Below are positions 8,857-17,090 of a stretch of 64,000 nt of DNA, piece after piece. The DNA is taken from the NCBI RefSeq assembly GCF_021654135.1, contig NZ_JAKGSD010000014.1, positions 99,980 through 163,979 of the forward strand. The letters run 5' to 3'. The position numbers and the translations under genes are program-made. Origin of the DNA: Amycolatopsis tucumanensis (GTDB taxonomy: Bacteria > Actinomycetota > Actinomycetes > Mycobacteriales > Pseudonocardiaceae). How positions within the stretch are numbered: the first letter of the stretch is position 1; each line of letters begins with the position of its first letter. A model generated the notes under the pieces. That model saw nothing but the letters and a program-made list of their open reading frames with translations. It was not told where the DNA came from and did no database searches.

Positions 8857-9777
8857 GTGACTCCACCGCTCTTCGAGCCGGCCGATCCGGTCCGCGCGTA
8901 CCTCACCGGCATCAGCCGCGCCGGCCTCCTGACCATCGAGGAGGAGGTCACGCTCGCCAAACGGATCGAGGCCGGGCTCTACGCCCAGCACCTGCTCGCG
9001 ACCACGCGGGTGCTCGGCCCGCAGCGGCGCGCCGACCTGCTCACGATCGCCGAGGAGGGCCGGGAGGCGAAGAACCGGCTGCTGGAGGCGAACCTGCGGC
9101 TGGTGGTGAGCATCGCCAAGCGCTACACCGGCCGCGGCATGTCGCTGCTGGACCTCATCCAGGAGGGCAACCTCGGGCTGATCCGCGCCGTGGAGAAGTA
9201 CGACTACACGCCCGGTTTCAAGTTCTCCACCTACGCGACGTGGTGGATCCGGCAGGCGATCAGCCGCGCGCTGGCCGACCAGTCGCGCACCATCCGCATC
9301 CCGGTGCACCTGGCCGAGCAGGTCAACCGCGTGCTGGCCGCGCGCCGGGAACTGGCCGCGCGGCTGGGCCGGGAGCCGGGTCACGAGGACATCGCCGCGG
9401 AGCTGAGCCTGACGCCGTTCCAGGTGATCGAGCTGCTCTCCTACAACGAGGAGCCGATCAGCCTCGACCAGACCGTCGGCACGGACGGCAGCAGCGTTCT
9501 CGCGGACCTGTTGTGCCACCCGGACCGGCCCGGCGTGCCGGCGTCCTACCACGTGCTGCGCCGGGAGATCGACGAACTGCTGTCGACGCTGAAACCGCGG
9601 GAGCAGCAGGTGATCCGGCTGCGCTGCGGCCTGGACGACGGCCGTCAGCGCACGCTCGAGGAGGTCGGCCGCGAGCTGGGCGTGACGCGGGAGCGGATCC
9701 GCCAGATCGAGCGGCGCACGCTGGGCAAGCTGCGGGAGGAATCGCGCACCGCCCGGCTGCAGGCCTACGTCTCCTGA
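8857..9777 (+). CDS. RNA polymerase sigma-70 family factor (group 2, HrdB/SigB-like)
   Basis: This 306-residue primary-like sigma factor lacks the long N-terminal extension of the housekeeping HrdB/SigA. Region 1.2 ([17 protein letters not shown]), region 2 ([20 protein letters not shown], then [20 protein letters not shown], the -10 recognition and melting segment), region 3, and the region 4 helix-turn-helix ([19 protein letters not shown]) are all present, so it should recognise ordinary -10/-35 promoters. I placed the start at GTG 8857 because GGAGG lies 10 nt upstream; the frame is open upstream to an ATG at 8740, but that stretch does not look like sigma protein. The SigB/HrdD-type group usually acts in stress or stationary phase; that role is inferred from family. 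Confidence 0.9.
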   Translation: MTPPLFEPADPVRAYLTGISRAGLLTIEEEVTLAKRIEAGLYAQHLLATTRVLGPQRRADLLTIAEEGREAKNRLLEANLRLVVSIAKRYTGRGMSLLDLIQEGNLGLIRAVEKYDYTPGFKFSTYATWWIRQAISRALADQSRTIRIPVHLAEQVNRVLAARRELAARLGREPGHEDIAAELSLTPFQVIELLSYNEEPISLDQTVGTDGSSVLADLLCHPDRPGVPASYHVLRREIDELLSTLKPREQQVIRLRCGLDDGRQRTLEEVGRELGVTRERIRQIERRTLGKLREESRTARLQAYVS

Positions 9778-9944
9778 GTCCGTCGTGGACAACCGCAGTC
9801 CCGCCGTGCTCCCGCCGTACCGGAGTGGCTGACCTGCGGTTTCGATCTGCGAGGGCGGTCAGGCCGGTGCGCTCGATCCGCCAGCGCGGCGGCGCACACT
9901 CGATCGGGCAACGACCATCGAGGGGGAAGATGGGCAGGCTGACC

Positions 9945-10106
9945 ATGGCTGACACGAGCACCCTCTGCCGGACGTGCGGGGACTCGGGTGGCTGGATCCT
10001 GGAGACCGACGTCGATCCGGTGACCGGTCTGATCACTTCGCGCGAGGCGCCGTGCCCCCGGTGCCGGCCGGCCTCGCGGAGGCAGGACGACCCCTTCGGT
10101 TTTTGA
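9945..10106 (+). CDS. Zinc-ribbon miniprotein
   Basis: This is a 53-residue protein with two paired-cysteine knuckles, CRTC (~8-11) and CPRC (~37-40), separated by a Gly/Trp turn and followed by a basic tail ending DDPFGF. The pattern suggests one structural zinc site. An in-frame ATG at 9930 is closer to the AGGGGG motif and would add five residues (MGRLT). It sits alone between the sigma factor and pxpC. Similar small zinc-ribbon proteins are common in Pseudonocardiaceae; no function is known to me. Confidence 0.65.
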   Translation: MADTSTLCRTCGDSGGWILETDVDPVTGLITSREAPCPRCRPASRRQDDPFGF

Positions 10107-10136
10107 CGTTTCGGGTCCATCTGTCACAGATTCCTC

Positions 10137-10165
10137 TTGCAGGATCGTTCAACAATCTGTACGGT
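10137..10165 (+). promoter_or_regulatory. Predicted promoter of the pxpC gene
   Basis: TTGCAG (10137-10142) and TACGGT (10160-10165) are separated by exactly 17 bp and end 29 nt before the ATG. The surrounding ~60 bp is markedly more AT-rich than the neighbouring genes. Confidence 0.55.
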
Positions 10166-10194
10166 CACGACACCCGAAACGAATCGGAGTTGTC

Positions 10195-11070
10195 ATGGCC
10201 GCCGTGCTCGAGGTCGTCGACAGCGGTCCGTTGTCGACCGTGCAGGACCTGGGCCGGCCCGGGTACGCCGACATCGGCGTGACGGAGTCCGGCGCCGCTG
10301 ACCGGGCCTCGCTGCGGTTGGCGAACCGCTTGGCGGGCAACGACGAAGGCGCCGCCGGGATCGAGGTGACCTTCGGTGGATTCGCGGCGCGCGCGACCGC
10401 CGACGTGACGATCGCGGTGACCGGCGCGCCGTGCCCGATCACGATCGACCGGATGGGCGCGCCGATGAACGCGGCCGTGCGGGTCCCGACTGGTTCAGAG
10501 TTCAGGCTGGGCTGGCCGGCGACCGGGTTGCGTAGTTACGTGGCGGTGCGCGGCGGCATCGCGGTGGAGCCGGTGCTCGGCTCCCGGGCGACTGACCTGT
10601 TGTCCGGCTTGGGCCCGGACCCGTTGCGGCGCGGGGTGTTGCTACCGTTGGGCTCGGTTGCCGCGCCGGTGTCGCCGCCGCGTTTCACGCCCGTCGCGGC
10701 GCCCCCGTCGGACGAGTTGTCGCTGCGGATCCTGCCCGGGCCTCGGGACGACTGGTTCACGGAGTCGGCGTTGCGGACGCTGCTGGCCCAGCCGTATGCG
10801 GTGACGTCGGAGAGCAACCGGATCGGCATTCGCCTGGAGGGCCCGGTGCTGCCGCGCGCGCGGCAGGGCGAGCTGGCGAGCGAGGGCATGGTGACCGGGG
10901 CGCTGCAGGTGCCGCCGTCCGGGAAGCCGACGCTGTTCCTGGCCGACCACCCGGTGACCGGCGGCTACCCGGTGATCGCGGTCGTGGTGGCGGAAGACGT
11001 CGACAAAGCGGCACAGGCGAGGCCGGGCTTGCAGGTGCGGTTCGACCTGGCGGAGCCGGCGCGGGTTTGA
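10195..11070 (+). CDS. pxpC: Biotin-dependent carboxyltransferase-like protein, PxpC/KipA family
   Basis: This 291-residue protein belongs to the PxpC (YbgK/KipA, AHS2) family, the C subunit of the PxpABC 5-oxoprolinase that opens pyroglutamate to glutamate. The hallmark N-terminus (GPLSTVQDLGRPGYADIGVTESGAAD) and the ESNRIGIRLEGP and PSGKPTLFLADHPVTGGYPVIA segments are all present, and length matches the family. The PxpB and PxpA partners, usually adjacent, are not in this window, so this is either an orphan copy or acts with subunits elsewhere. GGAG precedes ATG 10195 by 5-6 nt. It appears monocistronic from the promoter above. Confidence 0.85.
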   Translation: MAAVLEVVDSGPLSTVQDLGRPGYADIGVTESGAADRASLRLANRLAGNDEGAAGIEVTFGGFAARATADVTIAVTGAPCPITIDRMGAPMNAAVRVPTGSEFRLGWPATGLRSYVAVRGGIAVEPVLGSRATDLLSGLGPDPLRRGVLLPLGSVAAPVSPPRFTPVAAPPSDELSLRILPGPRDDWFTESALRTLLAQPYAVTSESNRIGIRLEGPVLPRARQGELASEGMVTGALQVPPSGKPTLFLADHPVTGGYPVIAVVVAEDVDKAAQARPGLQVRFDLAEPARV

Positions 11071-11405
11071 GCAGGTCTGCCGCGCTCGGCGGCGGGGGTG
11101 GGTTTTTGCGGCCGGGGCCGGTTTTCGGCTGGCGGGTAGCGGCTGTTGGTGTGAGCACACGCGGAAGCCAGCGCGGGTGCGCGACTGCCAGCGCGGACGC
11201 GAGCGTCGGCAGGCCACCAAGACCGACGGTGAAACCCCTGCTACGAGAACGCAAGCCGATGGTGTTCTAATTCACCATTCCGGGTGTATACCGTTTCGTG
11301 ATCGGCGCCCTGGGAATTCGGTCGCTGGTTCTGACTCCGGCCGGTGGGTCAGTTCCGGAAAGAAGAACCGAAATGCCTTCAAGGACTGAAGGAGGGGTTC
11401 ACACC
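11071..11405. other. 335-nt non-coding stretch upstream of the NlpC/P60 gene
   Basis: No convincing gene lies here. The first half is G-rich. From ~11260 the DNA is AT-richer and holds a TATACC (about 11287) that could be a -10 for the downstream cell-wall hydrolase, which would leave a leader of ~110 nt. I looked for a ydaO-type c-di-AMP riboswitch, common before NlpC/P60 genes in actinomycetes, and could not recognise its core motifs. Confidence 0.5.
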
Positions 11406-11858
11406 GTGCCCACTCGAATACGCAGGATGATCGCCATTCCGATCACCTGTGCCATCGCGACCGCCGCCCTGCTGGGGCTCACCGCGCCGGCCGGCGCGAC
11501 CCAGCTGTCCACCGGCGATCGCATCGTGAACGCGGCCGCTGCGCAGGCCGGAACGCCCTACCGATCGGGCGGCGAGACCCCCAGCGGCTTCGACTGCTCA
11601 GGCCTGACGCAGTACGCCCACAAGCAGGTCGGGATCGACCTGCCGCGCACCGCCCGCGACCAGCGGGCCGCCGTGCGCAGCGTGTCCAAGTCGGACATGC
11701 GGCCCGGTGACCTGGTGTTCTTCTCCAGCGGTGGCAGCGTCTACCACGTGGGGATCTACGCCGGGAACAACAAGATCTGGGCCGCCCCCGAATCAGGCGA
11801 CGTGGTCCGACTGCAGAACATCTGGACCAGTTCCTACACCGTCGGACGGGCCTGGTAA
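11406..11858 (+). CDS. Secreted NlpC/P60 cell-wall peptidase
   Basis: This 150-residue protein has a signal peptide (VPTRIRRM, a hydrophobic core, cleavage near AGA at ~31) directly followed by one NlpC/P60 domain and no cell-wall-binding module. The catalytic Cys64 is in GFDCSGL, His114 in VYHVGIY, and Glu129 in APESGDV, giving a RipA-type Cys-His-Glu triad, so it should be active. Such enzymes cut the D-Glu to meso-diaminopimelate bond of peptidoglycan stem peptides. GTG 11406 was chosen because GGAGG lies 10 nt upstream and the signal peptide then begins properly. Its 3' end overlaps the convergent tetR gene by 25 bp. Confidence 0.88.
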   Translation: MPTRIRRMIAIPITCAIATAALLGLTAPAGATQLSTGDRIVNAAAAQAGTPYRSGGETPSGFDCSGLTQYAHKQVGIDLPRTARDQRAAVRSVSKSDMRPGDLVFFSSGGSVYHVGIYAGNNKIWAAPESGDVVRLQNIWTSSYTVGRAW

Positions 11859-12463
11859 CCGGGCCCACCGATAACCGGCACAACCGAACAGGCCGCGTCC
11901 CGCGCGGCCTGTTCGGCCATTTCCGCGTGCGGCGGTTCACCCATCAGGACGAGCCGGTGATAAAGCGGCGCCGTCGCGGCCACCAGTAGCCGGTGCGCGT
12001 CCACCTCGCCCGCGATTTCGCCGCGCCGACGGGCCCGCGAGACCACCACTTCGCACCGCCGGTACCGGTCCCGCCAGAACCCGCGCAACGCAGCCGCGGC
12101 CTGCGCGGACCGGAACGACGCCGCGATCAGCGCCCGCGTCACCGACGACTCGTCCCGCAACGACTCGAAAACCTCCTGGTTGAGCGCGATGAGGTCGCCG
12201 ACCAGCGAACCCGTGTCGGCCGGGACCCAGTCGTCCCCCGCGGCCGCGTCGAACACGTCCGCCAGCAGCCCGCCCACGTCCCGCCACCGCCGGTAGACCG
12301 TGGCCCGGTGCACGCCCGAGCGCTCCGCCACCGCGTCGATGCTCAGCCCGTCGTACCCGGCCTCCACCAGCAGAGACGTCACGGCGTCGAGCACGAGCGC
12401 ACGGGTGCGGGCGGTGCGGCCGCCGGGCCTGCGCAATCCGGTTGCGGGTGCCGAGTCGCTCAT
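11834..12463 (-). CDS. TetR-family repressor, probable regulator of the Vgb operon
   Basis: This 209-residue TetR protein has the N-terminal helix-turn-helix at ~30-65 (IDAVAERSGVHRATVYRRW) and a helical ligand domain. It is divergent from the streptogramin lyase gene with only 44 bp between start codons, and a palindrome in that gap fits its operator, so it probably represses both itself and the lyase/AhpD-like pair. The ligand is unknown. Oddly, its last ~30 codons contain the hairpin at 11884-11916 and overlap the NlpC/P60 gene. Confidence 0.88.
   Translation of the reverse strand: MSDSAPATGLRRPGGRTARTRALVLDAVTSLLVEAGYDGLSIDAVAERSGVHRATVYRRWRDVGGLLADVFDAAAGDDWVPADTGSLVGDLIALNQEVFESLRDESSVTRALIAASFRSAQAAAALRGFWRDRYRRCEVVVSRARRRGEIAGEVDAHRLLVAATAPLYHRLVLMGEPPHAEMAEQAARDAACSVVPVIGGPGYQARPTV
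11884..11916 (+). terminator. Hairpin terminator of the NlpC/P60 gene, inside the tetR coding end
   Basis: CCGAACAGGCCGCG (11884-11897) and its exact inverse CGCGGCCTGTTCGG (11903-11916) make a 14-bp stem with a 5-nt loop, 25 nt after the NlpC/P60 stop. It lies wholly within the convergent tetR reading frame. Confidence 0.75.
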
Positions 12464-12474
12464 GCCATCATCTT

Positions 12475-12495
12475 AGCGCGACAACCGTCGCGTTA
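12475..12495. promoter_or_regulatory. Palindromic TetR operator between tetR and vgb
   Basis: CGCGAC-AACC-GTCGCG (12477-12492) is a perfect 6-4-6 palindrome, with flanking TTA/TTAG bases extending the symmetry. It lies 12 nt from the tetR start and directly before the vgb ribosome site, where binding would block both genes. Confidence 0.65.
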
Positions 12496-12507
12496 GGGAG
12501 GCAGCAC

Positions 12508-13359
12508 GTGCAGATCGACGAACTCACCGTCCCGGGCAAGGGCCCCTACGGGATCACCGCCGGCCCGGACGGCGCCGCGTGGGTCACCCTCGTCCACAGT
12601 GGCCAGATCGCGCGGATCTCCGACGACACAAGGGTTTTCGACCTCGACCCGGGCTGCGGCCCGGCCGTGATCACCCCGGGGCCGGACGGCGCGCTCTGGT
12701 TCAGCCGCCTGCACGACCACCGCATCGGCCGGATCACCACCGACGGCACGGCGACCTCCGTCGAACTCCCGCCGGAGTGCGGCCCGTACGGGATCACCGC
12801 GGGCCCGGACGGCGCGATGTGGTTCACCGAGATGAACACCGACCGCGTCGGCCGCCTCGACGACGGCGCCATCGAGGAATTCCCCCTGGGCGTCAAGGGT
12901 TCCTATCCGTCCACAATAGTCACCGGGCCGGACGGCGCGCTGTGGGTGACGCTGAACCAGGCGGACACCATCACGCGCGTCACCACCGGGGGCGCGGTCA
13001 CCCACTTCGCCCTGCCCACCGAGAAGGCCGCCCCGGTCGGCATCACCGCGGACGACCAGGCGGTGTGGTTCGTCGAGATCGGCGCCGGGCAGGTCGGCCG
13101 CGTCACGCCCGACGGCGAGGTCACCGAATTCCCGCTGCCCGACCGCGAAGCGCGCCCGCACGCGATCGTCCCGGACGGCGAAAGCGGTTGCTGGTTCACC
13201 GAATGGGGCGCGAACCGCGTCGGGCACATCACCGCCGACGGCGAGTTCGACCACTACCCGCTGCCGACACCGGGCTCCGAGCCACACGGCCTGGCCGTCC
13301 TGGACGGCAAGGTGTGGGTCGCGCTCGAGAACGGCAAGGTGGCCCGCCTGCGCCCGTAA
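12508..13359 (+). CDS. vgb: Streptogramin B (virginiamycin B) lyase homologue
   Basis: This 283-residue seven-bladed beta-propeller belongs to the Vgb family, which linearises streptogramin B antibiotics by breaking the thr-phenylglycine ester by elimination, with Mg2+. The repeat GPDGALWF/GPDGAMWFTE marks the blades. The catalytic and metal set known from Staphylococcus Vgb (His228, Glu268, His270, Glu284) is matched with identical spacing by His218, Glu258, His260 and Glu274, so it is probably a functional lyase. GTG 12508 follows AGGGAGG. It lies 61 nt upstream of the AhpD-like gene, and both are probably controlled by the divergent TetR. Physiological substrate could be streptogramins or another depsipeptide. 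Confidence 0.9.
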   Translation: MQIDELTVPGKGPYGITAGPDGAAWVTLVHSGQIARISDDTRVFDLDPGCGPAVITPGPDGALWFSRLHDHRIGRITTDGTATSVELPPECGPYGITAGPDGAMWFTEMNTDRVGRLDDGAIEEFPLGVKGSYPSTIVTGPDGALWVTLNQADTITRVTTGGAVTHFALPTEKAAPVGITADDQAVWFVEIGAGQVGRVTPDGEVTEFPLPDREARPHAIVPDGESGCWFTEWGANRVGHITADGEFDHYPLPTPGSEPHGLAVLDGKVWVALENGKVARLRP

Positions 13360-13420
13360 CACCTCACATCCACGGCCACCGCGTCGTCGGACTTCCAGCA
13401 ACCATCGAGAAAGGAAGCCG

Positions 13421-13900
13421 ATGACCACTCTTCGCTCGCGCCTGCCCGACCCCGCCCGCTACATCCCCGAAGTGGGCACGATCGCCGGCGCCACCCAGCA
13501 GGCCATCCACAACGGAGCCGTCCCGGACACCACCATCCACCTGGTGCAACTGCGCGCCGGTCAGCTGGTCGGCAGCACCTACCAAACCGTCCGGCAGACC
13601 GAGGAGCTGCGCAAAGCCGGGGAGACCGAGGAGCGCATCACCGCGGTGGCGTCGTGGCGGAACGCGCCGTACTTCACCGACGGGGAGCGGGTCGCGCTGG
13701 AGCTGACCGAGGCCGTGCTCACCCCGAACCCGTCCGGCGAACGCGTTCCCGACGAACTGTTCGCCAGGGCCGCCGCCCACTACGACGAGCGGGAACTGTG
13801 GACGCTCACCCTGGTGATCGCCCAGATCTGCTTCTTCGTCCCGGTCGCGCTCATCGCCAAGCCGATCCCCGGCGCGCCACCGGGTGAAAACTACAGCTGA
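13421..13900 (+). CDS. AhpD/carboxymuconolactone decarboxylase-like protein without the CxxC motif
   Basis: This 159-residue all-helical protein has the AhpD-like core fold: LVQLRAGQLVG, then the helix leading into ERITAVASWRNAPYFTDGERVALELTEAV. In active AhpD proteins the first segment continues as G-C-x-x-C. Here it reads G51-S-T-Y-Q55, so both redox cysteines are gone (Ser52, Gln55), and peroxidase or disulfide chemistry is not expected. It may be a non-enzymatic binding protein, or use the fold as decarboxylase-type relatives do. AAGGAAG precedes ATG 13421. It is downstream of vgb in the presumed TetR-controlled pair. Confidence 0.85.
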   Translation: MTTLRSRLPDPARYIPEVGTIAGATQQAIHNGAVPDTTIHLVQLRAGQLVGSTYQTVRQTEELRKAGETEERITAVASWRNAPYFTDGERVALELTEAVLTPNPSGERVPDELFARAAAHYDERELWTLTLVIAQICFFVPVALIAKPIPGAPPGENYS

Positions 13901-13907
13901 AAAAGAG

Positions 13908-13935
13908 GAGGGCGGCCGCACCCGCGGCCGCCCTC
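13908..13935. terminator. Bidirectional hairpin terminator between the AhpD-like gene and tctA
   Basis: GAGGGCGGCCGC (13908-13919) and its exact inverse (13924-13935) form a 12-bp stem with loop ACCC. It is preceded by an A-run on the + strand, so it ends with a T-run when read on the - strand, and it serves two convergent genes. Confidence 0.85.
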
Positions 13936-13942
13936 CCGGTAC

Positions 13943-15436
13943 TCACACCTTCGCCGGTTCCCGGCGGCGCACCAGCTTCCGCACCAGCGGCCACGCCAGC
14001 AGCACCGCGACCAGCACGTACACGCCGATCGCGAGCGGCGAGTTCACCAGCCCGGTGAGGTCGCCGTCGCTGATCTGCAGCGCCCGCCGCATCTGCTGCT
14101 CCGCGGCCGGGCCGAGGATGACCCCGATGATCGCCGGCAGCACCGGCAACCCGAAGCGCCGCATGGCGAACCCGATCACACCGATCACGTACAGCAGGAT
14201 CAGGTCGATCACCGAGCCGCTGACCGCGTAGGCCCCGACGCTGGCGAAGAACAGGATCCCGGCGTACAGGTACGGCCGCGGGATCCGCAGCAGCTTCGCC
14301 CACACCGGCGCCATCGGCAGGTTGATCAGCAGCAACAGCACCAGCCCGATGAACAGGCTCGCGATCAGCGCCCACACCAGCGCGGACTCGCGCTGGAACA
14401 GCAGCGGCCCCGGCTGGATGCCGTACTGCTGGAACGCCGCCAGCATCACCGCGGCGACCGCCGTGGTCGGCAGGCCCAGCGTCAGCATCGACACCAGCGT
14501 GCCCGCCGCCGACGCGCTCGCCGTCGACTCCGGGCCGGCGACGCCCTCGATCGCGCCCTTGCCGAACTCGTCCTGCCTGCGCGACAACCGCTTCTCGGTC
14601 ACGTACGACAGGAACGTCGGGATTTCCGCGCCACCGGCGGGGATCGCGCCGAACGGGAACCCGATCACCGGCCCGCGCAGCCACGGCTTCCACGTCCGCC
14701 GCAGGTCCGACCGGGACAGCCAGGGCCGCCCCACCGGGATCGCCTCGGACTGGTTGTGGCGCAGGTGCGCGGCCACCCACAGCGACTCGCCCACGGCGAA
14801 CAGGCCGACCGCGACGATCACCACGTCGATGCCGTCCGCCAGGTGCAGCGCGCCGAACGTCAGCCGCGACTGGCCGGTCATCTCGTCGAGCCCGACCAGG
14901 CCGATCGTCAGCCCGATCAGCAGCGACGCGTAGCCGCGGACGCGGGACTTGCCCAGCACCGAGGTCACCGCGACGAACGACAGCACCATGATCGCGAAGT
15001 AGTCCGGCGCCCCGATGTCCACGGCGAGGTCGGCGATCAGCGGCGCGAGCAGCACCAGCGCGATCGTGCCGATGATGCCGCCGGTGAAGTGCCCGATCGC
15101 CGCCGCGGCCAGCGCCTGCGGGCCGCGGCCCTTGCGCGCCATGGGATTGCCCTCGATCGCGGTGACCACCGCCGCGCTCTCCCCGGGCGTGTTGAGCAGG
15201 ATCGACGTCGTCGAGCCGCCGAACATGCCGCCGTAGTAGATGCCGGCGAACATGATGAACGCCGCCGTCGGGTCTAGACCGTAGGTCACCGGCAGCAGCA
15301 GTGCCACCGCCATCGCCGGGCCGATGCCCGGCAGCACGCCGATCGCGGTGCCCAGCAGGACACCGATCGCGGCGAACATCAGGTGCGACGGGGTCAGCGC
15401 GGTGCCGAAGCCCGCCCACAGGTTGGACAGGTCCAT
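13943..15436 (-). CDS. tctA: Tripartite tricarboxylate transporter, large membrane subunit TctA
   Basis: This 497-residue protein has about 11-12 transmembrane segments and the TctA signatures [21 protein letters not shown] and [22 protein letters not shown] in the first half, repeated more loosely in the second half ([23 protein letters not shown]). TctA is the channel subunit of secondary transporters that take up citrate or other carboxylates with the periplasmic TctC. ATG 15436 lies 3 nt after the tctB stop. Last gene of tctCBA. The substrate cannot be read from sequence. Confidence 0.93.
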   Translation of the reverse strand: MDLSNLWAGFGTALTPSHLMFAAIGVLLGTAIGVLPGIGPAMAVALLLPVTYGLDPTAAFIMFAGIYYGGMFGGSTTSILLNTPGESAAVVTAIEGNPMARKGRGPQALAAAAIGHFTGGIIGTIALVLLAPLIADLAVDIGAPDYFAIMVLSFVAVTSVLGKSRVRGYASLLIGLTIGLVGLDEMTGQSRLTFGALHLADGIDVVIVAVGLFAVGESLWVAAHLRHNQSEAIPVGRPWLSRSDLRRTWKPWLRGPVIGFPFGAIPAGGAEIPTFLSYVTEKRLSRRQDEFGKGAIEGVAGPESTASASAAGTLVSMLTLGLPTTAVAAVMLAAFQQYGIQPGPLLFQRESALVWALIASLFIGLVLLLLINLPMAPVWAKLLRIPRPYLYAGILFFASVGAYAVSGSVIDLILLYVIGVIGFAMRRFGLPVLPAIIGVILGPAAEQQMRRALQISDGDLTGLVNSPLAIGVYVLVAVLLAWPLVRKLVRRREPAKV

Positions 15437-15439
15437 GAG

Positions 15440-15967
15440 CTACAGCACCCCCATCAGCGGGCCGCCGGGCAGCGGAACGCCCAGCAGCACCGTGAACACG
15501 AACCAGGTGACCAGCGAGACGCCTGCCGCGATCAGCGGATCCCGCACCAGGTGCCTGCTGCCCAACGCGTAGGCAGCACCCCAGAACATGATCGCCGACG
15601 ACAGCGGGAACCCGAGCGTGTCTATCAGCGCGGCGTTCGCCAGGAACGCGCCCGACAACAACAGCACCGTGCGCCAGTCCGCGGGGGCGTCCAGGTCGAC
15701 GTCCTCCCCCGCCTCCGCCTCGCCGCGGCCGCCGCGCAGCACGTCGCGCGCCAGCAGCAGCGACACGAGCAGCAGCAGCGAGCCGACGAGGATCGGCACC
15801 GCCTTCGGGCCGACCGGCCCGCGCTGCGTGAAGTCGGTCGGGATGCTCAGCGCGTCGACGAGCACCAGCACGCCGACGGCGAACAGGAAGACGCAGACAC
15901 CCAGCTCGGAGTGCGTGCGCCACCAGGACTTCGGCGCGGACGCCGTCTTCTCCTCGATCACGCTCAT
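15440..15967 (-). CDS. tctB: Tripartite tricarboxylate transporter, small membrane subunit TctB
   Basis: This 175-residue protein has four predicted transmembrane helices (LGVCVFLFAVGVLVLVDAL, AVPILVGSLLLLVSLLLA, TVLLLSGAFLANAALI, DPLIAAGVSLVTWFVFTVLLG) and the usual PGGPLMGVL end. This matches TctB, the poorly conserved small subunit. Its ATG overlaps the tctC stop by 4 nt and its stop lies 3 nt before tctA, so the three genes form one translationally coupled operon. Confidence 0.9.
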   Translation of the reverse strand: MSVIEEKTASAPKSWWRTHSELGVCVFLFAVGVLVLVDALSIPTDFTQRGPVGPKAVPILVGSLLLLVSLLLARDVLRGGRGEAEAGEDVDLDAPADWRTVLLLSGAFLANAALIDTLGFPLSSAIMFWGAAYALGSRHLVRDPLIAAGVSLVTWFVFTVLLGVPLPGGPLMGVL

Positions 15968-16950
15968 GCGAGCCCCAGCTCCTTCAGCACCGCGGCGACC
16001 CGGTCGTTCTCCGTCTTGAGAAACGCGGCGAAGTCGTCACCCGGCTGGAACGCCGGCGTCCACCCGTTGCGCTGCAACGCTTCCCGCCACTGCGGCGTGT
16101 CCTGCAGCCGTGTGAACAACCCGATGAGCCGTTCCCGGTCGCTGTCGGACAGGCCCGGCGGCGCGACGATCCCGCGCCAGTTGGTGAACGACACGTCCAC
16201 ACCGGACTCCTGGAGTGTCGGCGCGTCGATGCCCGGCACCCGTTGCGGGCTGGTCACCGCCAGCGCCCGCAGCGCGCCGGAGGCGATCTGGTCGCGGGTC
16301 TCGCCGATGCCGGAGACGCCGAACCCGACCTTGCCGCCCAGCACGGACGCCATCAGCTCGCCACCGCCGTCGAACGGGATGTAGTTGACCCGCGTCGGCG
16401 GGATCCCGGCCGCCTGCGCCATCAGCATCGGCGCGAGGTGGTCCGGCCCGCCGGGCGCCGAGCCGCCGCCGACCGGGACGCTGCCCGGGTCCGCGCGCCA
16501 CGCCTCGACCAGCTGCTGGATCGTCTGGTACGGCGAGTCCTTGCTGACCACGACGATGTCGGCCTCTTCGGTCAGCTTCGCGATCGCGGTGGTGTCCTGC
16601 AGCGACGACGGCGACTTGTTGGTGTAGACCGAGCCGACCACGCCGAGCCCCATGGACATGGCGAGCTTGCCGTTGCCGCGCTCGTTCACCAGACGGCCGA
16701 GGCCGACCGTGCCGCCCGCGCCGGGCAGGTTGAACACTTCGATGTTGCCGTTGAGCCCGGCGTCCTCGACCGCCTTCACGGCCGTGCGGGCCGTGATGTC
16801 GTAGCCGCCGCCGGGCGAGTTGGGGACCATCATCCGCAGGCCCCTGATCTGGGGCCCGGTCTCCTCGCCGCCCGCGGACACCAGCGGGGGGACGAGGAGG
16901 AGAGCCACGGCCGCGCCGAGAACGGCGAGCCAGCCCTTGCGATTCTTCAT
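15964..16950 (-). CDS. tctC: Tripartite tricarboxylate transporter solute-binding protein TctC
   Basis: This 328-residue extracytoplasmic binding protein of the Bug/TctC family has a signal peptide (MKNRKGW, a hydrophobic core, then SAGGEE) and the family motifs LRMMVPNSPGGGYDITART, NLPGAGGTVGLGRLVNE and VGGGSAPGGPDHLAPM, which shape the carboxylate pocket. Start ATG 16950 has GAGGTG 7 nt upstream; an in-frame start further up (17013) lacks a ribosome site. First gene of the operon, divergent from the sensor kinase that probably controls it. Confidence 0.92.
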   Translation of the reverse strand: MKNRKGWLAVLGAAVALLLVPPLVSAGGEETGPQIRGLRMMVPNSPGGGYDITARTAVKAVEDAGLNGNIEVFNLPGAGGTVGLGRLVNERGNGKLAMSMGLGVVGSVYTNKSPSSLQDTTAIAKLTEEADIVVVSKDSPYQTIQQLVEAWRADPGSVPVGGGSAPGGPDHLAPMLMAQAAGIPPTRVNYIPFDGGGELMASVLGGKVGFGVSGIGETRDQIASGALRALAVTSPQRVPGIDAPTLQESGVDVSFTNWRGIVAPPGLSDSDRERLIGLFTRLQDTPQWREALQRNGWTPAFQPGDDFAAFLKTENDRVAAVLKELGLA

Positions 16951-17034
16951 CAGCGCACCTCGTTGTGGACCTTCGTTGCCCGGCATCGTGCACCGGGGCC
17001 GCGCCGCTGTCACCCGTTAGGCACCTATCGGTCG

Positions 17035-17052
17035 TTGTGGTCATTGTGGTCA
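17035..17052. promoter_or_regulatory. Two perfect tandem copies of TTGTGGTCA in the tctC/kinase divergent promoter
   Basis: TTGTGGTCA at 17035-17043 is repeated without a gap at 17044-17052, ~85 bp before the tctC start and ~40 bp before the kinase start. Direct repeats in this position fit a binding site for the partner response regulator. Confidence 0.5.
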
Positions 17053-17077
17053 CGGCACGATCGGGCGTAGCGGATGC

Positions 17078-17083
17078 GATAGT
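17078..17083 (+). promoter_or_regulatory. -10 box of a probable leaderless kinase transcript
   Basis: GATAGT ends 7 nt before GTG 17091, the spacing at which transcription would start on the start codon itself. No usable ribosome site is present, which supports a leaderless mRNA. Confidence 0.45.
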
Positions 17084-17090
17084 GAGGGGC

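Noticed and set aside
11067..11270. 67-codon frame after pxpC
   Set aside because: No ribosome site, low-complexity Gly/Arg/Ser composition, and it ends in the AT-rich promoter region.
11071..11405. c-di-AMP (ydaO) riboswitch before the NlpC/P60 gene
   Set aside because: Position would fit, but I could not identify the conserved core motifs by eye; a covariance-model search would decide.
13851..15923. 690-codon open frame overlapping tctA and tctB
   Set aside because: Arg/Ala/Gly-rich shadow of the tct genes; no family features.
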